The notes under the pieces are model-generated. The model was not told the DNA's origin. It ran no database searches and saw nothing but the letters and a program-made list of their open reading frames with translations. This document shows, piece after piece, positions 28,901 to 37,504 of a stretch of DNA of 64,000 nt; within the stretch, counting starts at the first letter, position 1, and every line of letters starts with the position of its first letter. Source of the stretch: Natronoflexus pectinivorans (lineage in GTDB: Bacteria > Bacteroidota > Bacteroidia > Bacteroidales > Marinilabiliaceae); the NCBI RefSeq assembly GCF_004345615.1, contig NZ_SLWK01000008.1, forward strand, positions 62,001 through 126,000, read 5' to 3'. The translations under genes were made by a program, and so were the position numbers.

Positions 28901-29251
28901 GGCGGTTACGCAGAAGCTAATGCTGCCAGAGCACCATGGGCGCACCGCTTTGATTTGCGTTTCACTCAGGATTTCAGTATAGACGTTAGTGGGCGAAAGA
29001 ATACCTTGCAGCTGACACTTGACTTCCTTAATTTTGGAAACTTAATCAACAATAAATGGGGTGTTTACAAAAATATGTTTGCTGGAAATAGCGGCCAAAT
29101 CCTTACTTATGAAGGAATGGACGAAAATAGGGTCCCCAGCTTCTCTATGGTTCGGGATTCTGATGGAAATTTCCTGAAAGAGACATACTCAACATATTAT
29201 CACAGAAGTCAGGTTTGGCAACTCCAAATCGGTGCAAAATATTTTTTCTAA
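25955..29251 (+). CDS. Oar-like TonB-dependent outer-membrane receptor with carboxypeptidase-regulatory domain
   Basis: 1,098 residues. Signal peptide (IFALLFGILVMSWLFQPLTGQ). A carboxypeptidase-regulatory-like domain at ~30-110 (INGRVLDDNNEPLPGVTVVAL) is followed by a plug domain (~120-240) containing RSISDIARISPYAN, FTVDGANFNNNFG and DAIEEIQVVVAPFDVRQ. The rest is a large 22-strand-type barrel ending in aromatic YHRSQVWQLQIGAKYFF. The DVRQTNFxGGGINAITKSGTN block is typical of the Oar group rather than of SusC. Such proteins are TonB-dependent outer-membrane channels; in some Bacteroidota they handle peptides or are linked to T9SS, but the substrate here is unknown. No SusD partner adjoins. 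It stands alone between a long non-coding leader and a strong terminator. Confidence 0.92.
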   Translation: MGNSRIFALLFGILVMSWLFQPLTGQVTTSGINGRVLDDNNEPLPGVTVVALHEPSGTQYGATTNSEGFYNLHGMRPGGPYRVEYSFVGYPKETFSEIVLYLGQTFSLDAVLTEGTYELGEVMVVGRKASAFQTDKTGAMTNISNQQMNEMPTINRSISDIARISPYANGMGFAGGDGRSTNFTVDGANFNNNFGLSANLPGGGNPISLDAIEEIQVVVAPFDVRQTNFIGGGINAITKSGTNTFRGSAYTYYTNQDMRGNRIGDVDFGDRDKESRTIYGATLGGPIIENKLFFFVNAEYEKQPEQVVFWRPSENGVANTDLMLSRTSVADMQRVRQHLIDNYGYDPGSYSDYPADKSNRKFLARLDWNINDAHKLSVRYNHTKNQTWSQTNGNSTDAGFRNRVMNRISQHSMAFSNSIYSVDNIVNSVSFDLNSRLSNNISNQFLVTYTEIQDMRGSNSSPFPFIDIMYGVNEDGSQILEPYMSAGYELFTWNNGVNNNIFNIVNNTNVYLNDHKLTIGASYEYQMANNAYMRNGTGYYRYASIDDFLNQAAPRDFALTYGYDGEKNPAAEVAFNQFGIYVQDEWSVNPDLKLTFGVRADYMKYVDNIIRNNAIYELDYGGKRIDTGEWPSANIQFSPRVGFVWNLTEDQSIKFRGGTGMFAGRLPLVFFTNMPTNSGMVQGSYAAVTTYDSDGNVDRVDPNLVRLAGPIITDVNEMISTLGLPNTISPEDGVLPRDVNAIDPDFQMPQVWKTSIAIDFDLPTTFPLSVSLEGIYTKTINGVMLKNYNLRQPDDNWQRFSGADDRYIYPASNDLTYASRNAYVLSNTSEGWGAIGNISVFAEPIQNLNLMFAYTLTESKEISGMPGSNASSAYSGLIQVDGPHLPKLQRSQFVVPSKVIASASYRIPYARNHMATSVNLFYTGSSPYGNSFTYTNDMNGDGIATDLIYIPRERGEINFVSREDEDAFFAFVAQDKYLSNNQGGYAEANAARAPWAHRFDLRFTQDFSIDVSGRKNTLQLTLDFLNFGNLINNKWGVYKNMFAGNSGQILTYEGMDENRVPSFSMVRDSDGNFLKETYSTYYHRSQVWQLQIGAKYFF

Positions 29252-29270
29252 TAGATCACTTAAATGACGG

Positions 29271-29299
29271 AAAAAGGCCTGCAAACCATGCGGGCCTTT
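29271..29299 (+). terminator. Terminator after the Oar-like receptor gene
   Basis: AAAAAGGCCTGCA pairs with TGCGGGCCTTTTT with one G-U pair and an AACCA-type loop, followed by T residues. Confidence 0.85.
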
Positions 29300-29413
29300 T
29301 TTGTTATATTCATAGCAAAGTTCTAAAATATTTATCAGATTGTAAAACACCTATTTGTATTTACCTCCCACTTTATACTTCTCAATTCAATTCCTCACTT
29401 TCATTTTTATTGC

Positions 29414-29421
29414 TACATTTG
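29414..29421 (+). promoter_or_regulatory. Possible -7 promoter box for the RND exporter operon
   Basis: TACATTTG fits TAnnTTTG about 150 nt upstream of the exporter start. No clear -33 element is at the usual distance. Confidence 0.3.
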
Positions 29422-29569
29422 CCCTTTCTCAAAATTCATTTAATATTTTTGTAACATTCATCAGGTTGTTGCGAATTTCTTCTGATTACCAAACTAGTTT
29501 TCATTGATTTTGCCGGGTTCAAAAACCGGTGAAATGTGACTGTTAATCACATTAATAAAATCATCTAAC

Positions 29570-31837
29570 GTGGATAAACTAATTGGGAAATACCGGCTTT
29601 TATTTGTTCTTGCCATTTTTATTTTGGCCGTATTGGCGGTTACCCAGTTTTCCCGATTAAAGGTTAATCCGGGATTTGACGACTACATTCCCGGTGAGGT
29701 TGGCAACCGTGCCTATATGAACGTGCTCGACAGTATTTTTGGTGGCAATGAAAAATTGATGGTAATACTTACCGGTGAGGAAATCATTCTAAACCAAGAA
29801 ACGCTAGATAGAATTGAAAGATTAACAGAAGGCCTGATCGCTTTGGATGGGGTTGAGAATGCCACTTCGATAAAGGAAGTTTTTACCCTTGCCTTGGTGG
29901 ATGGATATACCACTCAGATTCCAATAATTGATGAAGAGCAAATTGAAAATAAAGAACTAAATGCATTAAAGTTCGCCATTCAAAATAGCGAGGCTGCACG
30001 ACGGTTTGTTTCTGCGGATTTTACATCCACTGCCATTATTGTGACTAAAACAGTGGGTGCTGTTGATGATGAGTTGGTGGCGGGGTTGATGGATGTAATT
30101 GAAGAGAATCCCGGCAGGGAGGCTGTTTATATTGGAGGCTTGCCGTATTTGCGGACTTCCATTAAATCATACATCAATCGCGATTTAAAATTGTTGCTGC
30201 CAACGGCGTTGGCATTAATGGTGCTGATGCTTTATCTCTCTTTCAGAGAGTGGAAAGGGGTTTTGCTCCCTTTTTCGGTGGTTGTTCTGTCCATCTTATT
30301 CTCATTCGGTTTTATGGCTGTTATGGGGTGGGAAATCTCATTGGTGTCGGTTTTGCTGCCCATTATGTTGATAGCCATTGCCAACGATTATGGCATTCAC
30401 TTAATCAACCTGTATCAGGAAAAATGCCGCACTGGCAATTTCAACGGCATGGGAGCCATAGCCATGGAAATATACCGTGACTTGCGCAAGCCAATTTTAA
30501 TAACCGCACTGACAACAATTGGGGGAATGCTTGGATTACTTACCCACAAAATGGCTCCGGCTGCTCAGTTGGGAGTGCTTGCTTCTTTGGGGATTTTGCT
30601 CGCCTTTTTAATGAGCATCTTTCTGATTCCCGTGCTTCTGAGTTTTTACGGGAAAAGACGAATCGTACAAAGAAAGGTGCAGATAGAAAGAGAAACATTC
30701 ATCAACCGCATATTATTGCAGTTTGCGCGGTGGGTTATACAATATCCACGTCGTGTTGTGGCATTGTTTATCATTATTGCCGTTGTTAGTACTTTTGGCA
30801 TCTTTTTTATTAAAATTGATACCAACATCGAAGGTTATTTTTTAGGGAAATCAGACATCAGCAAAAGTGTTGAGTTGGTGAACGAAAAATTTGGAGGGTC
30901 ACAATACGTATCCGTATTGTTCAACGGTGATGTATTGTCACCCGATGCACTTGGAAAAATGGAGCAGTATGCTTCTGCCGCATCAGATATTCCCGAAGTT
31001 GGCCACGTTATTTCTCCATCCGTTTTCTTTCGGGAGTTAAGTCATGGGTTATACGAACCTGATGAAGCCGGATACGGAGCGCTCCCTCAGTCAAATGCTG
31101 AAGCGATTCAGTATCTTGAAGTTGCATCCATGCTTGGATTTCAGGGGGAGATTTCCCAACTGGTTGATTTTGATTACAGCAATGCCAGGATGCTGATTAG
31201 CATGACCGATGGCAGCAATCAGACAGGGAAAAAAGTGCTTGATGCACTGCATCAAATCACATTAAACGACCCTCGGCTGGTGGCCATTGCAGGTCCGGGG
31301 TTGTCAAAAATTCAGATGGCCGAAATGGTGATTCACGGTCAGATAGCATCACTTGCACTGGCTTTGCTCATCATACTTATTCTGTTATCGGTGATTTTTA
31401 AATCACCGGCTGCCGGATTTAAAGGCATATTGCCTTTGCTGCTTTCGGTATTGTTTTTGTTTGGTGTGATGGGGTATTTGGGAATTGCTTTGGATATTGT
31501 TACCGCGCTTCTTTCGTCCATTATGATTGGAGTTGGAATTGATTACACCATACATTTTTTATGGCGTTATAAAACAGAGTTTGCTAAATTGTCTGATAAT
31601 TCCCTTGCCATTCACAACACTCTCGTTACCTCCGGAAGAGGCATTATCTATAATGCTTTTTCGGTAATGGTTGGCTTTTCTGTGTTGATGTTGTCGGGAT
31701 TCGCACCATTGCGCTTTTTCGGTGTGTTGGTAACGGTTTCAATTTTTGCCTGCCTGATGAGTGCCTTGTTGTTGATTCCTGCGTTAATAACACTCACAAA
31801 TCCGGCTTTTTTACAAAAACAAAGTAAATCAAAATGA
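29570..31837 (+). CDS. MMPL/RND superfamily exporter
   Basis: 755 residues from a GTG start. The layout is that of the RND/MMPL family: helix 1 (YRLLFVLAIFILAVLAV), a ~170-residue periplasmic loop, then helices 2-6 including VLLPIMLIAIANDYGIHLINLYQE, followed by a second half repeating this plan with SSIMIGVGIDYTIHFLWRY. The paired acidic/His helix-4 motifs (AxxxDYGIHL and GxGIDYTIHF) carry the proton-relay Asp. The size is that of the smaller, lipid-type RND proteins (HpnN/MmpL-like), which move hydrophobic molecules out of the inner membrane, rather than multidrug AcrB. It overlaps the LolA-like gene by 4 nt (ATGA), a pairing common for such exporters. Confidence 0.88.
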   Translation: MDKLIGKYRLLFVLAIFILAVLAVTQFSRLKVNPGFDDYIPGEVGNRAYMNVLDSIFGGNEKLMVILTGEEIILNQETLDRIERLTEGLIALDGVENATSIKEVFTLALVDGYTTQIPIIDEEQIENKELNALKFAIQNSEAARRFVSADFTSTAIIVTKTVGAVDDELVAGLMDVIEENPGREAVYIGGLPYLRTSIKSYINRDLKLLLPTALALMVLMLYLSFREWKGVLLPFSVVVLSILFSFGFMAVMGWEISLVSVLLPIMLIAIANDYGIHLINLYQEKCRTGNFNGMGAIAMEIYRDLRKPILITALTTIGGMLGLLTHKMAPAAQLGVLASLGILLAFLMSIFLIPVLLSFYGKRRIVQRKVQIERETFINRILLQFARWVIQYPRRVVALFIIIAVVSTFGIFFIKIDTNIEGYFLGKSDISKSVELVNEKFGGSQYVSVLFNGDVLSPDALGKMEQYASAASDIPEVGHVISPSVFFRELSHGLYEPDEAGYGALPQSNAEAIQYLEVASMLGFQGEISQLVDFDYSNARMLISMTDGSNQTGKKVLDALHQITLNDPRLVAIAGPGLSKIQMAEMVIHGQIASLALALLIILILLSVIFKSPAAGFKGILPLLLSVLFLFGVMGYLGIALDIVTALLSSIMIGVGIDYTIHFLWRYKTEFAKLSDNSLAIHNTLVTSGRGIIYNAFSVMVGFSVLMLSGFAPLRFFGVLVTVSIFACLMSALLLIPALITLTNPAFLQKQSKSK

Positions 31838-32574
31838 ACAGATTAATTCTAATTATAGCTGCATTGCTGTTTTGCAATTTTTGGAGTTTGCAATCGCAAA
31901 CTCCAAAGGAGTTGTTTCGCGAGTCGTTAGAAAAAATTGCCAGGCAGAACATCCATCTTGAAATTGAACTTGAATCCACCAATCGCAGAGGAAACAGTCG
32001 GGTAAGGGAAATGGATGTTTTTACATCCAATATTGATGATGTGCGTTATGTAAAAGTTGAATTGCTTTCACCCGATGAGGTGAAAGGAGTTAAAATTGTT
32101 ACCTCGGGAAGTGAAGAGAATCGTGGGACAGTTGAGATTTTTATGCCTGCAACCGGAAGGGTTCAACGTTTGCGTTCGTACGACAACCCAACGGTTATGG
32201 GGAGTGAAATTCCCCTTGACCAGTTAAATTTTGATGCTTATAAAAATTATGGATTTTCGATGGAAACAAGGGAGATGTTGAATGGATTGGAACATCATAA
32301 ACTGAAGTTGGAGTCAACCGATGATGAAGGTTGGTTTTATGTTTGGATATCAGTTGATGAGGTTTTGTTAAATCGCATAGAGCGATTTAACGCTGCGGGC
32401 GTAAAATCAATGGTGACAGAAATGTCAGATTATCATGTTGTGAGCCATCATAGCGGAGCATTGTTTCCTGGTGAGATTCAATCAACCAATCTGCAGAGCA
32501 ATGAACAATCGGTGATGAGAATTCGTTCGGTACAACCTATTCTTAATCCTTCCAAGGAAGATTATACGCTTTGA
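31834..32574 (+). CDS. LolA-like periplasmic outer-membrane lipoprotein-sorting protein
   Basis: 246 residues with a signal peptide (LILIIAALLFCNFWSLQSQ). The body has the LolA/LppX-like pattern of a half-barrel that holds lipids: VREMDVFTSNIDDVRYVKVELL, DEVKGVKIVTS, GTVEIFMPATGRVQRLRS, and ENYK-like DAYKNYGF further on. Start codon overlap with the RND exporter implies translational coupling, and the exporter probably passes a hydrophobic cargo to this protein for transit across the periplasm. Which lipid or lipoprotein it carries cannot be read from the sequence. Confidence 0.8.
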   Translation: MNRLILIIAALLFCNFWSLQSQTPKELFRESLEKIARQNIHLEIELESTNRRGNSRVREMDVFTSNIDDVRYVKVELLSPDEVKGVKIVTSGSEENRGTVEIFMPATGRVQRLRSYDNPTVMGSEIPLDQLNFDAYKNYGFSMETREMLNGLEHHKLKLESTDDEGWFYVWISVDEVLLNRIERFNAAGVKSMVTEMSDYHVVSHHSGALFPGEIQSTNLQSNEQSVMRIRSVQPILNPSKEDYTL

Positions 32575-32678
32575 CAGATGTTTGATTGACCAGAGATTAT
32601 TTCTCCAGTCTCAATTATTCAACAACTCATTAACTCAACAGATAAATATTTCATCAGCTCAATATAAGAAAATAAACA

Positions 32679-33476
32679 GTGTTTTTTTATTCCTCCATAG
32701 AACCGGTTTACTACCTGCTTCCCATTATCGGGTTTATCGTTGGTCTTTTGGGAACCATGATTGGAGGAGGTGGCGGATTTGTGTTTCTGCCGTTGTTGAC
32801 TCTTGTTGTTGGAGCGCCAACACAAACGGCTGTAATTACCTCCCTTGCAGCCACGCTACCCATCTGTTTGGTAGGTGCAGTTGCTCATTTCCGCAAAGGA
32901 AATGTTAACTTGCGTGCCGGATTACTGTTTTCAATGGTGGGGGTAGTTGGAGCATTTTCAGGAGCTGCCATTGCCGGGTACATCAGTGGTGCGCAGTTAA
33001 AAATGGCATTTGGTGTTTATTCCGTTGTGATAGCTCTCAATATATTTTTTGATACGCTCCGCAAAAGGCGAAACGAGTTGAAAGGGAAAGCAACAGGTGT
33101 CATGGTTAAAAGCATCAATGTGCGAGGTGGTTTCCTGGGTTTTTTCGCCGGTGTTATTACCGGTACATTTGGAACAAGTGGTACGGCTCCTGTTTTGGCT
33201 GGTTTGTTTTCCATGCGAATGACTTTAAAAATGGTGATTGGCACCTCTTTGATGGTGGTTTTGGTCAATACTTTTTTCGCCATTGGAGCCCATTTTTTAC
33301 TGGGGCAGATTGATTTAACCCTGGTGTTTTTTCTAACCAGTGGCTCGGCCATTGGTGCGGTATTGGGACCCTTTTTTCTCAATAGTTCTCAGAGTGTTGA
33401 TAAATCGGAAAACAAAATCAGATACATATACGCAGCAGTGATGGTATTGCTGGGAATCTTAATGATACTTAGATAA
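32679..33476 (+). CDS. TauE/SafE family permease
   Basis: 265 residues, GTG start. About eight membrane segments. Two Gly-rich half-repeat motifs are typical of the family: IIGFIVGLLGTMIGGGGGF near the N-terminus and GFFAGVITGTFGTSGTAPV in the second half. Family members carry sulfite, sulfoacetate or related organic anions; specificity cannot be inferred. It lies 104 nt after the LolA-like gene and 11 nt before the CdsA-like gene. Confidence 0.88.
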   Translation: MFFYSSIEPVYYLLPIIGFIVGLLGTMIGGGGGFVFLPLLTLVVGAPTQTAVITSLAATLPICLVGAVAHFRKGNVNLRAGLLFSMVGVVGAFSGAAIAGYISGAQLKMAFGVYSVVIALNIFFDTLRKRRNELKGKATGVMVKSINVRGGFLGFFAGVITGTFGTSGTAPVLAGLFSMRMTLKMVIGTSLMVVLVNTFFAIGAHFLLGQIDLTLVFFLTSGSAIGAVLGPFFLNSSQSVDKSENKIRYIYAAVMVLLGILMILR

Positions 33477-33487
33477 TATATAACAAC

Positions 33488-34213
33488 ATGATACAGACCA
33501 TTTATTTCATAATTCTAATCTATTTTATTCTTGGTGGATTCGGGTTTTATCTCATAAATCGCAAGCGCGATAAAGAAACTGCACGTAAAAGCTATACCAA
33601 GTATTTCACCTATTTTATCATTATTCATATTCTGTTTTTTGGAATCACCATAGAACCTGTTGTTTTCAGACTTTTATCCATTGTGATTGTAGTGGTTGGG
33701 ATGTTTGAAATATTCGGGTTGTTTGTTAAGAATAGATTTATCCATAAAACCTTTTTTTATACATCATTGTTTGTGTATTTATTGGTTGCTGGAGGGTTTC
33801 TGTGGTTTGGGTTGCTTCATAAAGAGTTGATTTTGTTTAGTTTCCTGATTCTTTCTATTTTTGATAGTTTTAGTCAGATAACCGGTCAGTTATGGGGCAA
33901 GCGGAAGATTATGCCTGAGGTGAGTCCCAACAAGACCCTTGGAGGTCTTGTTGGCGGTGCTGTTGTGGCATTAATAAGTGCATTTTTAATGAGAACGCTT
34001 TTTGACGGCACTATTATGCAGCTTTATGTTCTTTCGACAGGTGTGCTTTTCTTTGCTTTTTGGGGCGATATAGCTGCTTCATTTTATAAGCGCCGCTTCG
34101 AGGTGAAGGATTTTAGCAACATGATTCCAGGTCACGGAGGATTTCTTGACAGGTTTGATAGTTTGATAGCAGGAGGAGCCTGGGTTGCACTCTTTATGTT
34201 GATTACAGGATAA
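33488..34213 (+). CDS. CdsA-like phosphatidate cytidylyltransferase
   Basis: 241 residues with about seven membrane helices. The C-terminus has the CDP-diglyceride synthase signature: SFYKRRFEVKDFSNMIPGHG followed by GFLDRFDS, with the KD and GHGG-x2-DR residues needed for catalysis. KTLGGLVGG earlier matches the K-T-x-EG/GG segment. The enzyme would make CDP-activated lipid from phosphatidic acid or a related phospholipid and CTP at the inner membrane. It is shorter than typical CdsA (~270-300), and together with the CDP-alcohol phosphotransferase at 36.9 kb could form a separate lipid pathway. It may be a second paralogue, since the essential cdsA usually lies beside other cell-envelope genes. 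Confidence 0.85.
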   Translation: MIQTIYFIILIYFILGGFGFYLINRKRDKETARKSYTKYFTYFIIIHILFFGITIEPVVFRLLSIVIVVVGMFEIFGLFVKNRFIHKTFFYTSLFVYLLVAGGFLWFGLLHKELILFSFLILSIFDSFSQITGQLWGKRKIMPEVSPNKTLGGLVGGAVVALISAFLMRTLFDGTIMQLYVLSTGVLFFAFWGDIAASFYKRRFEVKDFSNMIPGHGGFLDRFDSLIAGGAWVALFMLITG

Positions 34214-34549
34214 TTGGACAAATGTCAATAGTTCGTTAGACTTTTAGATTATTAAAAAAATACTGAGCACAGCGAAGTCCCGCTCAGCGGGATTAGACAT
34301 AAGTAATTTCTTATTCTCAGTTGATTGCACAACACCATGAGGGGTTCTTAAACGCATGATAACTAGGTGAATAAGAAAATAACGAACTATTACAAGTGTC
34401 AAATTAATTATTAAATATCGGGTTAACCTGATGCGTTTGGAGGTTTCTCCTATGGGGTTAGGGGTGAGCCAAGGAGACTATTCGCATTTGACCTGACACA
34501 AGAATATAAATACTATATACATCAGAAATTAAGACAAAATCTATCATAA
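34214..34549. repeat. Gap with repeat family D copy and a short frame remnant
   Basis: Bases 34240-34300 are an inverted-orientation copy of the element at 15835-15925 (CTGAGCACAGCGAAGTCCCGC, then GCGGGATTAGA). Bases 34431-34496 encode an open stretch ending SPMGLGVSQGDYSHLT and a stop, possibly a fragment of a lost gene. No promoter is clear. Confidence 0.45.
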
Positions 34550-35227
34550 ATGGACAATATCATTGTACTATCGTTTGTTTACTTAGTTGGAATTATTTTG
34601 CTGTTGGTTTTTAATGAGTTGAATTACCGGAGGTTAAAAATTGACGGAGAGATTACCCGTAAGTTTGCACATTTTACTGCCACATTGGCAACCGTTCCTT
34701 TTCCCTATATATTCCCCACGCATTGGCACATTTTGGTGCTGGCAACACTCTTTTTTATTGGGTTGTTTGTTACGCAGTACAGTAAAAAATATCTGAACTC
34801 CATTCACGGTATCAAACGAAAATCGATTGGAAGTTATTTGCTGCCATTATCCATTTATGTCACTTTTTTGATATCTAATTTACTGGATAGTAAATTTCTA
34901 TATATATTGCCAATGTTGATTCTTGCCATTTGCGACCCCATGGCCGCCATATTAGGAATTAATATAAAAAATGGAAATGGCAGAATAAAGATTCTTGGCA
35001 AAAAGCTGGAGAAAACATGGCTTGGTTCTGGAGCCTTTTTTGTGACAAGTTTCGTAATCAGCCTGATTGCACTATATTTTCACAGAGAGTTATTCGATTT
35101 TAAGACATTTTGGATTGCAGCTGTGATTGCAATTGTCAGCACATTTGCCGAGCTGTTTAGTTGGAGAGGTTCTGATAATCTGAGCATCCCCCTTAGCGTG
35201 CTGCTGATGTTGTTGTTCTTTTTATGA
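34550..35227 (+). CDS. SEC59/DGK1/VTE5-like membrane lipid kinase
   Basis: 225 residues with about six or seven membrane helices. Conserved features of the dolichol/phytol/diacylglycerol (CTP-dependent) kinase superfamily are seen: EITRKFAHF near residue 30, ILAICDPMAAILG in the middle, KTWLGSGAFFVTSFVIS and, near the end, STFAELFSWRGSDNLSIPL. These enzymes phosphorylate a lipid alcohol at the membrane, often with CTP. Placed next to the CdsA-like gene it could make the phospholipid that CdsA activates, or recycle an isoprenoid alcohol. Assignment to a substrate is not possible. Confidence 0.75.
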   Translation: MDNIIVLSFVYLVGIILLLVFNELNYRRLKIDGEITRKFAHFTATLATVPFPYIFPTHWHILVLATLFFIGLFVTQYSKKYLNSIHGIKRKSIGSYLLPLSIYVTFLISNLLDSKFLYILPMLILAICDPMAAILGINIKNGNGRIKILGKKLEKTWLGSGAFFVTSFVISLIALYFHRELFDFKTFWIAAVIAIVSTFAELFSWRGSDNLSIPLSVLLMLLFFL

Positions 35228-35664
35228 AATAGATAACCGATATGTGTATTAGCTTATTTAGCTTTTGAAAGTGGGAGAGTACTTTCCGCCTCAGGAAAAA
35301 GGTGTTAAGAAAATCGATGGGTTTTTCGTTAAGAAAACCGTGTTGTTTGAGCGAAGCGAGTTCACGGTTTTTAGAAAATCACATTGATTTTTAGCCTTTT
35401 TCATGTCAGCGGTGGCATTTTTTGCTATTGAAAAAAAGTAAGAGTCCGTGCGGCTTGAGCATTTATATAATATTGATTTCACTAAACTTGAGAATCCTAA
35501 TATGAAACGAGTTTAAAGCTCATTTTATGCGCTTTAAGCGGTTATTATTCCACTCCAAAATAATAACCATGCTATTTTGAACAATTGTTAGTAAATTTAC
35601 TTGATTAAATATTGATTTATACTATCATATATTTCAACTGATGTAAACACTGAAAAGGAAAAAT
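35228..35664. other. Gap with hairpin-bearing non-coding sequence
   Basis: AAAACCGTG (35334-35342) pairs with CACGGTTTT (35363-35371) around a loop with GAGCGAAGCGAG. The surrounding sequence, including AGCGGTGGCATTTTTTGC, gives no acceptable gene. It looks like a structured intergenic repeat, though no second copy lies in this window. Bases 35520-35664 are AT-rich leader. Confidence 0.4.
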
Positions 35665-36774
35665 ATGAAGAAAATAGTCGTTAATGGCGCAAATGGGTAT
35701 GTGGCATCGAATTTTATTAAAAGTCTTGTTGATAAGGATTATCATGTAATGGCATTGGTTCGTTCAGGCAAGAATGAGACTGCCGGAAAAAAGATGCTGA
35801 ATGCTTTGGCCAGATTAACCGACAATCAGTCTGCTAAATATGAAAATCTTGAAGTGTTTGATTATTCCCTGTTTGATAATGATTTTGCATTAACTCCGGT
35901 GGAGTTAAACAAAATATTTGGAGGTAATGTTGATTATTTTCATTTTGCGGCCAGTTTAAAATACGATGAGAAATCAAAGAAAGAGATTTTCACCACCAAT
36001 ATTGATGGTGTGAAAAATTCACTGGATATTTTTAAACGGTATTCAGATAAAAGTTCAAGGTTTTTTTTCATCAGCACCGCATATTCCTGCGGTAAAACAT
36101 CAACAGTATTTAAGGAGCAGTTTTATGAGAATCAGGATATTTCTGCATTTCGGAATTACTATGAACAGTCCAAACGATATGCTGAAAATATTGTGCGTGA
36201 ACAAATTGAAGAGACCGGTTTAAATGCACATATTTTGCGATTGTCGCAAGTGGTTGGAGAACATAAAACGGGCATCGTTAAAACCGATTACGGCATTTTT
36301 GATTTTGCCAAACGCATTTACGGATTGGCAAAAAGGTACCCCGATGCAACCATCCGTGTTGATGTAGACCCCAAATCATCGCAAAATCTGATTCCAATTG
36401 ATACTGTTGTGAATTTTTTGATGAGAACCGTTGATTTGGACAACTTACCGGTCATTGTCAATCTGGTGGCTAAAACATCTACCAGCAATCACCTTATTAT
36501 TAACTCGTTGAACCAATTGTTGCCGGTCAATTTAAAGCCGGTCAGGCATTTGAGCCGTGAGGATATGAGTGCCGTAGAGCGGGTTATTTCGGCCGGGATG
36601 TCTTTTACGGGCGCCTATATTGATACCAATCTGGCTTTTGATACCACCTATAAAGACCAGGTAATGGCGCCCAATGGCCATGAAATCAACGAACAGTCCG
36701 TATATAACATGCTAGAGTATTTTATCAATGATATTTCAAGGCCAAAGAAGAAAAGAATTAAAGCCGAAGCTTGA
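35665..36774 (+). CDS. NAD(P)-dependent SDR, thioester-reductase/male-sterility type
   Basis: 369 residues. An extended short-chain dehydrogenase with the Rossmann start VVNGANGYVASNFIKSL, FHFAASLKYD, ISTAYSCG and a YEQSKRYAE catalytic Tyr-x3-Lys (residues ~170-174). The overall layout (IFTTNIDGVKNSLDI, HILRLSQVVGEHKTG) is that of the NAD-binding-4 group that reduces fatty acyl thioesters, although the adenylation and carrier domains are absent. A reductase acting on an acyl or sugar substrate is the safe call. It precedes the CDP-alcohol phosphotransferase by 100 nt. Confidence 0.75.
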   Translation: MKKIVVNGANGYVASNFIKSLVDKDYHVMALVRSGKNETAGKKMLNALARLTDNQSAKYENLEVFDYSLFDNDFALTPVELNKIFGGNVDYFHFAASLKYDEKSKKEIFTTNIDGVKNSLDIFKRYSDKSSRFFFISTAYSCGKTSTVFKEQFYENQDISAFRNYYEQSKRYAENIVREQIEETGLNAHILRLSQVVGEHKTGIVKTDYGIFDFAKRIYGLAKRYPDATIRVDVDPKSSQNLIPIDTVVNFLMRTVDLDNLPVIVNLVAKTSTSNHLIINSLNQLLPVNLKPVRHLSREDMSAVERVISAGMSFTGAYIDTNLAFDTTYKDQVMAPNGHEINEQSVYNMLEYFINDISRPKKKRIKAEA

Positions 36775-36873
36775 AATTCAGAGGGATATGTGCTCTAATT
36801 TCCGGTTTTGTTCTGATGTGCCGAAAGAGATAATGTTCCAATTAAACTTAAACAGTATATAATTTTCCTCATA

Positions 36874-37464
36874 ATGAAGAAATTAATAATTAATGGTGAA
36901 AACGTTGTAAACCTGCCTAACCTCATTAGTTTATACAGAGTGTTGGTTGCACCGGTTATATTGTATTTTGCGCTGACCGGACATGAGAGTCTGTTTGTGA
37001 TATTTTTATGCATCAGTCTTGTGAGCGATATTCTGGACGGCAACCTGGCTCGTTTAATGAAGGTGCAAACCAACTTTGGTGCAGCTCTCGATAACCTTGG
37101 AGATATATTGACATACATTCTTGCCTTGCTGGGATTGTTCCTGTTTAAATGGACAGAGATTGAGCCTCACGCATGGATTCTGTGGGCGTTTTTATCTGTG
37201 TTTGTCATCAGCTACATCGTATCTTTTGCTCGTTTCGGTAAAATTCCGGGCTTACATCTTTATTCCGCTGTAACAGCAGGATATATTCAGGGGATATTCT
37301 TTTTTATCCTGTTTGTTTTCGGGTTTTATCCATGGATGTATTACCTCGCTTTGGGATGGGGAACCATTGCCTATATTGAAAAGGTTTTTGTTCTCTTTAA
37401 GCTGGATGACATCCGGATTGGAGTAAAAGGTTTGTACTGGCTTTTGAAGGAGTCTGGTAAATAA
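36874..37464 (+). CDS. CDP-alcohol phosphatidyltransferase family enzyme
   Basis: 196 residues, five to six membrane helices. The active-site motif is complete: SDILDGNLARL then GAALDNLGD, that is DG-x2-AR-x8-G-x3-D-x3-D, with the metal-binding Asp residues. The enzyme displaces CMP from a CDP-activated lipid or alcohol to make a phospholipid, in the inner membrane. Head-group specificity (glycerol-3-P, inositol-P, serine and others) is not decided by the motif. Together with the CdsA-like and kinase-like genes upstream it forms a plausible phospholipid branch. Confidence 0.88.
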   Translation: MKKLIINGENVVNLPNLISLYRVLVAPVILYFALTGHESLFVIFLCISLVSDILDGNLARLMKVQTNFGAALDNLGDILTYILALLGLFLFKWTEIEPHAWILWAFLSVFVISYIVSFARFGKIPGLHLYSAVTAGYIQGIFFFILFVFGFYPWMYYLALGWGTIAYIEKVFVLFKLDDIRIGVKGLYWLLKESGK

Positions 37465-37504
37465 TTCTCTAGCGGCGACATTCCATATGATGGTGCTATA
37501 TTGT

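Noticed and set aside
29570-31837. Classification of the RND protein as a multidrug efflux pump
   Set aside because: At 755 residues it is much shorter than AcrB-type pumps, no membrane-fusion or TolC-like gene adjoins, and the LolA-like partner points to lipid transport.
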